From contig OX123193.2 in assembly GCA_944739405.2 (NCBI GenBank), positions 10,238,331 to 10,302,330 of the forward strand: DNA of 64,000 nt. Reading direction: 5' to 3'. This document shows positions 10,738 to 21,669 of the stretch, in pieces. The notes beneath the pieces are model-generated. The model was not told the origin of the DNA. It searched no databases and saw only the letters and a program-made list of their open reading frames with translations. This DNA comes from Euclidia mi (Eukaryota; Arthropoda; Insecta; Lepidoptera; Erebidae). Numbering within the stretch: position 1 is the stretch's first letter; every line of letters starts with the position of its first letter. Both the position numbers and the translations under genes were made by a program.

Positions 10738-13700
10738 TTTGTTAAGTTATACGATTATTCGGGTCGTGAGCATGTTGTTCGTGCTATTTTGGATAGCGGC
10801 AGCACATCTTCGTTTATAACCGAGCGTTTGTGTACGCAGTTAAATTTATTAACAAGTAATGTTGACGGTTCGATATTAGGCACAAATAACGTGATTTCTC
10901 GCGTAGGCAAAACTTGTCAGGTAAAAGTGACGTCACTCAATAATAGCTATGAAGTTAAGCTTTGTTGTTTTGTTTTGCCATTTATAACCAGTGATGTGCC
11001 ATGTCGAAAAATAGATATTTCTGCTCTTAAGATGCCTTCTCACATCTGTTTAGCTGATCCTACGTTTTATGAGCCCGCAGATATTAATATTTTAATCGGT
11101 GCTGACCTGTTTTGGGATCTGTTAGGATCACAACAAATAAAGTTAGGCGTTGATATGCCAGTTTTATGTGAGACTAAGTTAGGGTGGATAGTTTCCGGGC
11201 CCATTACCTCTCATTGTACCAAAATGTCAAAGGACGTTAGATGCAATTTTACTCAGGTTAGTGGCGATATTGAGAAACTACGAGCCGACTTAAAGACCTT
11301 TTGGGATTTAGAGGAAATAAACTCTGAAGCGTCTAATTATATGCCAGAGGAAAAGTTGTGTGAGGAACATTTCATTAAAAATACCACTCGCCTACGCGAT
11401 GGTAGGTTCTGTGTTCGTATACCGCTTAAACAAAGTCCTGATGTTTTAGGAAATTCGTTCAATAGGGCTAAGCATTGTTTACATTCATTAGAACGTAGGC
11501 TGAAGTACAAACGAGAATTTAGCGAATTATATCTTGATTTTATGTCAGAATACGAAAAGTTAGACCACATGAGTGAAAATAAAGTAGCAAGTTTAAAGGA
11601 TAATCGTAATGACTATTTTATACCTCACCACGGCATATTACGCGAGAGTAGTACGACTACTAAACTACGTGTCCTATTTAATGCAAGCAGCCCTTCGTCA
11701 TCAGGTGTTTCCTTGAATGACATACAGATGGTGGGTCCTACCGTTCAGGATGACTTGTTGTCAATACTTCTTCGATTTCGACATCACAAATATGTCCTGT
11801 CGGCCGACGTTGAGAAGATGTATAGAATGATAGCCATCCATCCATCTGACAGGCACTTGCAACAAATAGTTTGGCGTAGCAATATAGACGACCCTATTAA
11901 GACCTATACATTAAACACGGTAACCTATGGCACGGCAAGCGCGCCATTTCTTGCTGCTCGGTGTCTCAAACAAATAGGTCTTGATTGTAAGCATGAAAGG
12001 GTAGCTGAAATCATCCAACATGATTTTTACGTCGATGATTTGTTGACTGGTGGGGATGTTTTGAGTGAGGTTGAGTTTATACGCACTCAAGTCACAAATG
12101 CCCTGGCATCTGCTGGTATGACGTTAAGAAAATGGAGATCTAATGAACCGCTACTATTAACTGAGTCCAATCAGCCATTATTAGACCTAAGTATGGGCAC
12201 TAGCGTGTCAAATAAGTTATTTGGTTTAAACTGGTTCGCAAATACTGATGAGTTAGGTTTTATAGTAAACTCGGTACCTTCTCTTAATAATACGAAACGG
12301 GATCTACTTTCAACGATTGCACGCATTTTTGATCCTTTAGGGCTTCTTTCTCCTTTCATCATCACCATGAAAATGTTGTTACAAAGCATATGGTTGGACA
12401 AGCTTTCATGGGATGAGCCGCTAAACCCAGAACTTAAAAATACTTGGCATAATATTGTAAAATCTTTACCTCTCGTAAATGATTTAAGTATTCCACGCAT
12501 TGTAGTTTGTAATGCGTATAGGTCACTTGAATTACATGTGTTTACAGATGCGTCTGAGCGCGCCTATGGTGCGTGTGTATATGTTCGTAGCATCAGCAAT
12601 ACTAATAAATGTATGGTCAGGTTACTGATGGCTAAAAGTCGCGTGGCCCCAATTAAGCCTACTACAATACCTCGGTTAGAGTTATGTGGTGCTTTGGTAG
12701 GTGCGCGTATTTATGAAAAAGTTTCACAAGCCTTTCGAATAAACATAAATCATGTTTATTGTTAGACTGACTCAACCATAGTATTGGGTTGGTTTCAAAT
12801 GTTGCCCTCAAAACTACAACCGTTTGTGCGTAATCGTGTAGCTAAGATATTAGATAAGACGAGTAACTGCACATGGCAACACGTACCAACCGATCTGAAC
12901 CCAGCAGATCTGATATCTCGTGGCGTGGATATCAGAACCCTGCAAGGGTTGGATTTGTGGTGGTCTGGACCCAAGTTCTTACACAATGAGCAGTCCAGTT
13001 GGCCGTCTCAATTGAAACTGAAAGGTTTAGCATTAGAATCTTTGCCCGAAACACGACCACACATTTCATTGAGCGCCGTTACAAATGATAATAGCAAAGA
13101 TAAATTAATAGATTTTAAAAGGTTTTCAAATTATCTTAGGCTCGTGCGCTCAGTAGCATATGTTTTGCGTTTTATTAAAGCTTGTCGAAAGAAACCTTGT
13201 AATAGTAAATTTCTTACAAAGGATGAGTTACAATGCGCATTCACTTTAATAATTATTAATAGTCAACGGGACTCGTTTCCAGAGTATAAGTTACTCGTCA
13301 ATAAACAGAAATTACCGAAGAAGAGCTCCCTCGTTAAGTTCAATGTTTATTTAGATCATGTTAATAATATAATGCGTGTTGGGGGACGCCTCGATAATTC
13401 GGACTTTTCGTTCAGTAAGAAACATCCCATTATTTTATAGTCCACTCATGATTTTACGAAGTTATTGTTTCATTATGAACATAAAAGGTTAATGCATGCA
13501 GGTCCACAATTATTGTTGGCTACGATTAGAGAATCATATTGGCCTTTCGGTGGTCGTCGCTTAGCTAAAGCGTGCTACCATCAGTGTGTACGTTGTCATC
13601 GTATGAAGGGCAAAACTATTACGCCGTTGATGGGGAATCTACCCCACCAGCGACTTGTTCCAGGTGGCTACCCTTTCGACAGCACAGGCGTGGATTATGC

Positions 13701-14586
13701 CGGCCCTATACTTTGTGCTAGACGTCAAGGACGTGGATGTAGGCTCGTAAAAGTTTATATCGCGATTTTTATATGCTTCACCACTAAAGCTATCCATCTA
13801 GAGCTGGTAGGTGACTTGACTAGCAACAAATATTTACTGGCACTCTATAGATTTATTTCACGCAGAGGTAAACCTGTCAACATATATTCGGACAACGGTA
13901 CCTCATTTGTTGGTGCGTACAACGACCTGTCAAAGTTTTTAAAATCACAGAGCAATTCAATAAGCGAGGATATTGCTAATCATGGAGTTAATTTTCATTT
14001 TATTCCCGCGTATACTCCTCATTTCGGCGGACTATGGGAAGCGGGTGTGAAGTCGACAAAATTCCATCTTCAACGAGTGTTGGGACATTGTAACCTTACA
14101 TTTGAGGAATTGAATACCGTACTGATCCAAATTGAGGCGGTTTTGAATTCACGTCCGTTAACGCCGCTGTCTTCGGACGCCGACGATTATATTCCGCTAA
14201 CGCCGGGACACTTTTTGGTTGGACGACCTCTTACTGCCCTTCCACAACCAAGTTACCAGGACTGCTCCACAACTCATGTATCACGTTTTCAACGGATTGA
14301 GCAACTCCGTCAACATTTTTGGGCACGTTGGAGTAAGGAGTTTGTTGCTGAGTTGCAACAACGAACTAAGTGGCACACATCCCAAGATGGGTTGAAGCTG
14401 AATTCCTTAGTGGTCATCAAGGAGGACCACCTGCCACCCCTCAAATGGAAATTGGGGAGAATTGTAGCTGTGCACCCAGGGTCGGATGGAATCGTTAGAG
14501 TTGCCGACATTCGCACTTCAACTGGCATCATACGGAGGGCCTTCAATAGAATATGTCCGCTGCCAGTAACCACGGATTTGGTTTGA
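10738..14586 (+). pseudogene. pro-pol of BEL element A (two in-frame TAG codons)
   Basis: One frame throughout (stop TGA 14584-14586). Domains: aspartic protease with DSG at 10792 (ILDSGSTSSF); BEL RT with the YVDD box at 12028-12039; RNase H with FTDASERAYG (Asp codon 12547) and TDSTIVLGWF after the first stop; integrase with an HHCC-type zinc region (H..H..C..C, 13471-13600), catalytic Asp codons at 13693 (GVDYAGP) and 13891 (SDNG) and Glu at 14038 (LWEAG), then the BEL C-terminal domain (LPPLKWKLGRI). TAG at 12763-12765 sits where element B has Trp before TDS, so TGG to TAG is likely; a second TAG lies at 13438-13440. The polyprotein would make cDNA and integrate it. The start is lost because the frame was continuous with gag before the SINE inserted. 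Confidence 0.9.
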
Positions 14587-14600
14587 AAGCTTAGAGCTTC

Positions 14601-14615
14601 CAAAGCCCGGGGGCA
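14601..14615 (+). promoter_or_regulatory. Polypurine tract candidate, BEL element A
   Basis: Purine-rich stretch with CCCGGGGGCA directly before the 3' LTR, the expected position for plus-strand priming. It is not purely purine, so this rests on position. Confidence 0.5.
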
Positions 14616-14875
14616 TGTTAAAGCGCCTACGCATTATTTCACAGCAGCGTCAATCGTACGTTATAGTTTGCTACGCGGTAGCATTAGATTAAGTTCGGCC
14701 TAACATAGTTATAGATTTGTATAGACTCTTTTTTATAAAATGTAGCAGGTACATTATTACATTACATATACGATTTGGATAATCCTTCACTCTGCTTTTG
14801 TAAGCTGCAAAGATTACACGTCATCCAAAGTTTCCAAGATCGTTTTATTTCTCTAAGTCCAGTGAATCCCGCACA
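14616..14875 (+). repeat. 3' LTR of BEL element A
   Basis: Begins TGTTAAAGCGCC and ends CCCGCACA; 15 bp longer than the 5' LTR because of one patch near 14744-14770 (AGCAGGTACATTATTACATT). It is followed by TSD ATACG at 14876-14880. Confidence 0.92.
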
Positions 14876-14880
14876 ATACG

Positions 14881-15479
14881 ATAATAAGTACTAAAATACA
14901 AAATGTAAGCAGGCTGGTGATTGACGAATTTAAAAAAGCACTTGAATTTGACTGTACGGATTGTGCAGTGATATAATTGGTTGCCTCGCCACTTGGCGCA
15001 TCGCCGAGGGTCGAGGATTTGATTGACACAAAAAAAAAACACTTTATTTATTCAATTCAATATTTATTTATTGAATGGGCTTATAACATGGGCATTATTT
15101 CTAGACGGAACATAGTTTACGTAGGTATGTGCGTAGAACCACGTAAACAATATGTTTTAGTATGGTAATTGAAAAATTTTAAGAATTGATTCGTGTATCC
15201 AACGCTATTCTGAAAAGTAAACCTATTGCCTGGCATTTTCATTGTCTTGTAAAGATTGATAGTATCTGACCTAATCCGTATCCAGTAAGTCATGATCAAT
15301 GTTGATTGATGATGTCTTTATATAAAAGTGAATTAACTTAAAAACAATAAAACATCTACTATACATAAAAATAATCTACAAGTAAATTGAAAAAAAAGAC
15401 AATTTTACTATAAATTCAAACCCAGTAATACTTAATACCTTTTATTTATTTCATTTATAGTCTCGTTTATAGTCTCAAA
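14881..15479. other. Unassigned DNA between BEL A and the RTE LINE
   Basis: No gene seen. 14970-15030 (TGGTTGCCTCGCCACTTGGC ... GTCGAGGATTTGATTGACAC) looks like a worn tRNA-type SINE head with a decayed B box, followed by an A run. The rest is AT-rich. Confidence 0.35.
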
Positions 15480-18400
15480 GTCAGGGGGTGCTTCTGTGTA
15501 TTGATCTGTCCGACCATTACACAGGGCTTCGGGTTCGCGTTTTCGGCTCTCCGAACTACTGTAGTCACTAACCAATATCCTTTCCAGTGATTACAGTACC
15601 CCCCACCTACAAACCCTTCCTCCTTGGCATACATCCTATCCATTTACCCCGTATCTCCTACCCCTCTTCCTTTATAACGATAATATTCCCAAGGAGGGTT
15701 GGCGTCAGGCAGGCGGCCGGCTGGTAAAATACATGCCAAAACCTTTTGTAGTATGGCCACGTATGACAATGAGTGCGAAAGGATTAGGGCGTTCCCCGCA
15801 GGCGACGCGCAGGGGCAGCACCCGGCACCTGCGAGAAGTGTGCAAGGGTTGTTGCACTACTCCGGGCGAGTGCAACGTAAGAAGCGAGCCTGTGATGTAA
15901 GGGTGAGGTATCCAAGTTGGAACGCAGGTACGATGACTGGAAGAGCTAGAGTTAGCTGGTGTTTTGAAAAGAAGAATAATAAATCTGGCATGTCTGCAGG
16001 AAACAAGATGGAAAGGTTCGAAAGCTAGAGAGATCGGAGAAGGATACAAGTTTTATTATTGTGGAAGTGATAGAAAAAGAAATGGCGTGGGAATTGTGTT
16101 AGACGAAAATCTGAAAGATAGTGTGACAAGTGTATATAGAATTAATGATAGACTGATTGCTGTGAAAGTGATGTGTCAAGGTATTATTTTGAATGTGATA
16201 AGTGTGTAGGCCCCTCAGGTAGGATGTAATGATTGTGAGAAAGAGAAGTTTTGGATGACTTTCGATAGCATGATGACGGGTAAACCTCTCCGGTTTGATG
16301 AAGAGATTACTGTGGGAGGTGATTTTAATGGACATGTGGGACGTACAAGTGGAGAGTATGAAAGAGTACATGGAGGTTGGGAATTCGGCAGCCGAAATTG
16401 TGAGGGAGAAGCAATTCTCCAAGCTGCTGCCGCTTTTGACCTAGCAGTTGCAAATACTTGGTTTCAGAAAAGAGAGCAACACTTAGTTACATATAATAGC
16501 GGCCACCACATGACCCAAAATATTTTTTTCCTACTAAGGCGTAATCGACTCAACTGGGTCAAAGACTGCAAAGTGGTACCAAGAGAAGATTTAGTCTCGC
16601 AGCACAGGCTCCTGATGGTTGAACTTCAGATTCGACTAAGCTCTCAAAGAACCAAGCAGCAATTGCCCCCAAAAATAAGATGGCATATGTTAGAGATGAA
16701 TGACTGAGTAGAAAAAATTCAGAGATAGAGTGGTAGATAAAATGTTAGAAATGGGCGATATGAATGATAACAGTGTCAATGAGTGTTGGAAAGAGATGAG
16801 TAAATGTATAAAGTGTGTAGCAAAGGATGTTTTAGGAGAGTCGAAAGGGAAGCATATGAAAGATAAGGACACGTGGTGGTGGACAAAAGATGTACAGAAT
16901 GCGCTTAAGGAAAAGAAAGCAAGGTTTAAGGAATGGCAGCTGGTGAAAGGAGGAAATGAATCTTTGGAAGAAAGAAAGAAAAAAGAATACGACGAATGTA
17001 AAAAAAGAGCCAAAAAGCTGTAGCCGTGGCTAGATCCAAAGCCCTAGACCACTTATACGGGTTACTGGAAAAACCCGAGGGTCATAAATATTTATACAGC
17101 ATGGCTAAAGCTAGAGAGAGAAAGGCGAAGGATGTATCCCATATTAAGTGCATGAAAGACGAAACAGGAACGATTCTTATGGACGACGATAGAATAAAAG
17201 AAAGATGGGGGACATACTTTGAAAAGTTAATGAATGAAGAGAACGATTGGAGCGGAAAACTTCAAAGTGAGGTGATGAATATTGGTTTATTGAAGGAAAT
17301 AAGTAAAGATGAGGTAAAAAAGGCTGTTAGGGAAATTAAGAATGGGAAAGCGTTAGGACCAGATGGAATACCAGTGGAACCATGGAAAGCGTTAGGAGAT
17401 GATAGACGGGCGTGGCTGGTTTTATTCTTCAATAAGCTGTTGCACGAGGAGACCATACCCGAGGAATGGTGCAACAGTTACCTGGTGCCCATTTTTTTAA
17501 ATAAGGGTGATATCCAAGAGTGCAACAATTATCGGGGAATAAAGTTAATGCCTCATAGTATGAAAGTCTGGGAGAGAGTAATTGAGCGACGCCTGCGAGA
17601 CGACAGTGAGATTTCACGAAACCAATTCGGTTTTATGCCTGGTCGAGGTACGGTGGATGCCATTTTTGCAAAATTTTCGCCAAATGTGCGAAAAATACAG
17701 GGAGGCACATAAAAACTTGCAAATGCTATTCAGCGACCCTGAAAAGGCATATGACCGAGTGCCTCGTGTAGTCTTGTGGTGGGCCCTTAAGAACAAAGAA
17801 GAAGCTTGGAAATACCTGATGTTAATTCAAGCCATGTCCGCTGAATGCAGAACGCTACTCCGATCCGCGGCCGGTTTCACAGCCAGATTCGATGTGGCCG
17901 TAGGCTTGCACCAGGGGTCGGCCCTTAGCCCCTACCTCTTCCTGTTAATTATGGATGCTGTATCATCGGACATACAGGAAGAGGCACCCTGGTGCATGCT
18001 GTTTGCCGATGACACCGTTCTGGTAGCAGAGAGTGGACAAATGGTGCAGAGCAAGCTGGAGGAGTGGCGGCAGAGGTTGGAGAATGTAGGCCTGAGAATA
18101 AGCAGAACCAAGACAGAGTATAATTATGTTCTGTGACTTTGGCGGTCTCTCCAGTTTTAAACCGGTTACACTCGGCGGTACACCTCTACCAGTATGCTCC
18201 GATTTTCGCTACCTAGGTTCACTCCTGCAAGATGACGGCGAAATTGATCGGGATGTTAAGCAACGAATTAACGCAGGATGGATGAAATGGCGGCAGGTCT
18301 CTGGCACAGTATGCGATCACAAAATGCCTGTGAAGTTAAAAGGCCGCATGTATAAGGCGGTTATAAGGCCTGTCGTACTGTTTGGAGCTGAGTGTTGGGC

Positions 18401-18803
18401 TACAAAGAAGATGGATGAGAAACGATTGCATGTTGCTGAGATGAGAATGTTACGATGGATGTGTGGAGTGACAAGAATGTACAGAATTAGGAATGATTAC
18501 ATTTTTAGAGGTAGTATTAAAGTGGCGCCCATTGATAAAAAGGTAAAAGGGAGCAGATTGGCCTGGTATGGACATGTAATGCGACGAGATGAGATGTACG
18601 TAGGTAAGAAAGTGATGAATATGCACGTAGAAGGACGAAAAGGGAGAGGGCGGCCAAGGAAAAGATGGATGGACTGTGTAAGGATGTATATGAAAGAGAA
18701 AGGTATAAACGATCGGATGACTAGTGACAGAGAAGTATGGAAGCGAAGGACATACTGCGCCGACCCCAAATAAATTGGGACCAGGGCAAGACAATGATGA
18801 TGA
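15480..18803 (+). mobile_element. RTE-clade LINE, near full length, decayed
   Basis: A GC-richer 5' region (about 15480-15700), an endonuclease-RT ORF in pieces, and the typical RTE 3' end: CGCCGACCCCAAATAAATTG, GGGACCAGGGCAAGACA and a short (ATG)n tail at 18793-18803. A SINE follows directly. Two shorter relatives of the 3' end are at 25681-26039 and 30074-30376. Confidence 0.85.
15699..18773 (+). pseudogene. RTE LINE endonuclease-reverse transcriptase, multiply frameshifted
   Basis: Segments: 15699-16026 (N-terminal part, PSWNAGTMTGRA), 15964-16707 (endonuclease: NLACLQETRWKG, GVGIVLDE, GDFNGHVG, with TAG at 16207 just before APQVG), 16730-17023 (linker), 17026-17700 (RT start: ALGPDGIPVEPWKAL, NNYRGIKLMPHSMK, NQFGFMPGRGTVDAIF), 17690-18136 (EKAYDRVPR, GLHQGSALSPYLF, CMLFADDTVLV) and 18126-18773 (C-terminal RPVVLFGAECWAT, GRGRPRKRWMD, stop 18771). 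At least four frame changes and one nonsense codon. Motif spelling matches RTE/BovB-like enzymes. The catalytic FADD (about 18002-18013) is present but not in one continuous frame. Confidence 0.85.
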
Positions 18804-18811
18804 TTTTATTT

Positions 18812-19060
18812 ATAGTCTCACGCCTGTATCCCCGAAGGGGTAGGCAGAGGTGTAATATTACAACCACATTTTGCCATTAATTTTTTAGGTCCCACGTAAT
18901 AGGGGGCGAGCCTATTGCCGTACCGGGCACATTATCAGACTCCGTGCTGCTACTGAGAATTTCCTAACGGAAAATCCCAATAACACTTTGCCCGACCCGG
19001 GAATCGAACCCAAGATCCCAATCCCACGCACACATTTATGCCGCGAGACCAACGAGGTAG
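18812..19060 (-). mobile_element. tRNA-derived SINE (head type 2)
   Basis: On the minus strand: a head with TCGCGGCATAAATGTGTGCG and B box GGTTCGATTCC, body CACGGAGTCTGATAATGTGC and CCTATTACGTGGGACC, tail CCTCTGCCTACCCCTTCGGG ... AGGCGTGAGACTATA. It abuts the (ATG)n tail of the RTE. Same body and tail as the copies at 29.5 and 60.8 kb. Confidence 0.85.
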
Positions 19061-20650
19061 ACTTAATACCTTTACCAAAATAATTGTTTTATACAGCCTT
19101 AAAATCGTCGAAATATACCCAAAACATTCAATATTAAATAAGGCTTATACCGAACAAAGTTTTATACTTAGCAGCCAAATGTAGCTTCCGTTAAGTAGTT
19201 CGCTTTAACAGAATACGTACGTATAGAAATATGAGGATTCGTTAGTGTAATGTTGGATTAAAAGATTAGCTTTTTGCAAGGCCGTGGTTTGATTTTATGT
19301 TTAGTACTGTTTATTAAGTTGAGTATATTTTTGTTTAGTATTTGCCGATATAGAAGTTAACGGGCAGTGAAATTGAAATGGGTTTGTTGTACATTTTCAT
19401 TCGAAGTCCCCTTAGTGTAGTGCTATTGATAATTTGGAGTGCTCGTTTGGTAACCGGAAAATGGAGTAGATAACGAATTTATATTATCTTAAGGCTTTTA
19501 GAAAATATCATGTCCAAAAGGATTTTTTTTATCATAATTATATACATAATAATAATAATTCATAATTTGGAACAACGTGAATTCAGTTATGAATCAATGT
19601 GAATATAAAATATTGTACTATGCAGATGTCATATTTTTGGTTTAGTTAAATATTAATTACGATAATTATTTTATAAACACTCCAATGATTTATGGGCTAT
19701 ATACGTCAGCGCGCACCTCACTTCACTAACTACCCAGTCGCTTTGATTATTATGAAGTGAGACGAGTCGAAGTGAAAGGCGTTAATGGACTCCACAGTCA
19801 GTCTTATAATAACTCTCGGACGTAACGGACGTAACGAAGTAGCTAGCGGGATTTATTGTAACAATGTGTGATTGTGTAAAAGTAGTGCTGTATAAAAGTG
19901 TGCCAGTAATAATTGAAATAAACGTGGAGTGATTTATACTGGACTTGGTGTTTTATTCAAACAGCATACCGGAAACAACCAGAAGCTATGAATTGCGTTC
20001 CATACCTATAATATATCCACAGTTGGTATTTTCGTGTTCAGTTTTTAATCAAAGTCATGCCTGAGCATAAAATGATGGCTAAATCTGTATATTTTACAAT
20101 TTTCCGTTACTGACTGACAGACAATTACACACAACCAAAACTAAAGGCACATAATTAATATAATTCATTATTCCAGTTTCTTTAGAATTTGTACAATAAA
20201 GATGATTATCTATCTATCTATATATAGGACGCAAGAAGTTGAAATTTGGCATGTGTGTTCTTGACTCCCGTTCACTAAGAAGAGATTTTCTAACTTTTCC
20301 CGGGATTGGAAAGCAACGGCTAAAATAAAATGTGCGGACGTAACTGCGGGTATCCTCTAGTCACTAATAATGTCCGTATGAAAAGCAATAGAAGGCTTTG
20401 AGCAGCCTTTTTATGCTCGGTTTCTAGAACACAATAGAAGTTATTTAACTAAAGCCTTCAGAAGAATGCAAGTATTCACCGAGTACAATACCTTTAGGTT
20501 AGTAAAGCGATTCTGCTATGGCACATTTTCAATATTTTGTTAAGAGCCAATTTTAAAACCGATAGAAAATAAGATGCATGTTTAGTTCCATGATCGAAAT
20601 TACATTTTTTTCACGGCTTCCCTGCGTGCCATGTCGATACTAAACATTAC
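19061..20650. other. Unassigned DNA with a possible solo LTR and a TATC microsatellite
   Basis: No gene. About 19700-19975 has the spacing of an insect LTR (TATAAAAG at 19891, CCAGT at about 19901, AATAAA at 19916, then a GT-rich stretch); only one copy is present, so LTR ends cannot be fixed. 20203-20222 is a short TATC repeat. 20220-20370 (GGACGCAAGAAGTTGAAATT ... GCGGGTATCCTCTAGT) resembles a common lepidopteran interspersed repeat end. Confidence 0.35.
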
Positions 20651-21669
20651 CCCTCTTACTAACATTAACGTTAGTCAACATTTTAAACGACTGCTGAGAG
20701 GCTGATTAGCAAAAACCTTACCTATAAACCCTGCTTAGCGTTTAGCAGCCACTAAGTGACGCTTAAATAGCTGTCAAATTTAAACAACACCGGGACCTTG
20801 TTTAAATGTTGCTGAGAGGCACAATGGCGGCTTTTACTTGAAACAGCTGTTCGATCAATGACTTATTTATACATTGTTAAAATTATTTATTTGCATTTAT
20901 TTCAATTTTAATGTTGTTTACTTATAATTAAACATAGATTTTGACGATCTAGCAGATTTCCGAAATTATATAGAAGATTTAACTTGTATAGTTAGATATA
21001 AATTATTTCTTGACGATATTTTTAGAACAAGATAATAGTAGGAGAGCTGGTAAACAATTTTTGGTAACATACCCAATATTGAGGCATTACAGGAAATTCT
21101 GTGATTGTCCTTAAATGAACCTAAATCAGGTAGGTATTCGAGGTCTAGTTGAAGTGTAGCGGCTCCCTACAAGCACTTGAAACTTTGTACAGGCAAAAAA
21201 AAATTGAGTCATTCTAGATGACCTACTTTTTTTATAAGGAGAGCTTATATTGGCTGTATCTCTTGCTCATGTTCCTGCGAATTGTGATGCGGTTGGCTCT
21301 TATAAAATAATTATACATAATGAAAAAAAAAACATACGAAAATTTCAAAATTTATCAATATTTCTCATGTTTCAAAAAATATTCAAAATTTTTCACCAGC
21401 TCTGGGACTTTTTGTTATTTGTCAGAATATCGTTGCCATGGAGATCAAAATAGCCAAGCGTGTTCGTTCAATTGCGTTATTTAGTCGACTATTTTGGCTT
21501 TAATCTGTGGCCCTCGTATGTGTATCGTTCTTTATCAGTTACTCAGCTAAACAACAGCTAATCAACGTTTATAAGTAAAGAAAATTTAAGCGTTGTTTAA
21601 ATGCTTGACAGCTATTTAGCTGGTAGATGGCTAAGTCACACTTAACGAGATTTTTATAAGTAAGACGGA
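20651..21669. mobile_element. About 1-kb non-autonomous TIR element (MITE-like)
   Basis: The outer ends are inverted: TCTTACTAACATTAACGTTA at 20654-20673 against the complement of TAACGAGATTTTTATAAGTA at 21643-21662 (imperfect). An inner pair is clearer: CTTAAATAGCTGTCAAATTT at 20763-20782 against the complement of 21590-21619. The interior is AT-rich with no transposase ORF. The TSD is not certain and the superfamily is unknown. Confidence 0.5.

Larger units (their letters stand above)
7963..14875 (+). mobile_element. BEL/Pao LTR retrotransposon A, structurally complete but inactivated
   Basis: 6.9 kb bounded by TG...CA LTRs (245 and 260 bp) and the 5-bp TSD ATACG. Order: 5' LTR, 860-bp leader, gag (DUF1759-like region, zinc knuckles), aspartic protease, RT, RNase H, integrase with the C-terminal domain seen in BEL elements, purine-rich tract, 3' LTR. 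Gag, protease and pol appear to have been one frame originally. Lesions: a frameshift in gag near 9195, a SINE between gag and protease, and TAG codons in RNase H (12763) and between RNase H and integrase (13438). The LTRs are identical apart from one indel/inversion patch, which implies recent insertion. Confidence 0.92.

Noticed and set aside
15705..16049. 114-codon minus-strand ORF
   Set aside because: Antisense shadow of the RTE 5' coding region, with no motif.
18450..18794. 114-codon minus-strand ORF, repeated at 25696-26037
   Set aside because: Antisense of the RTE C-terminal coding region in both copies.
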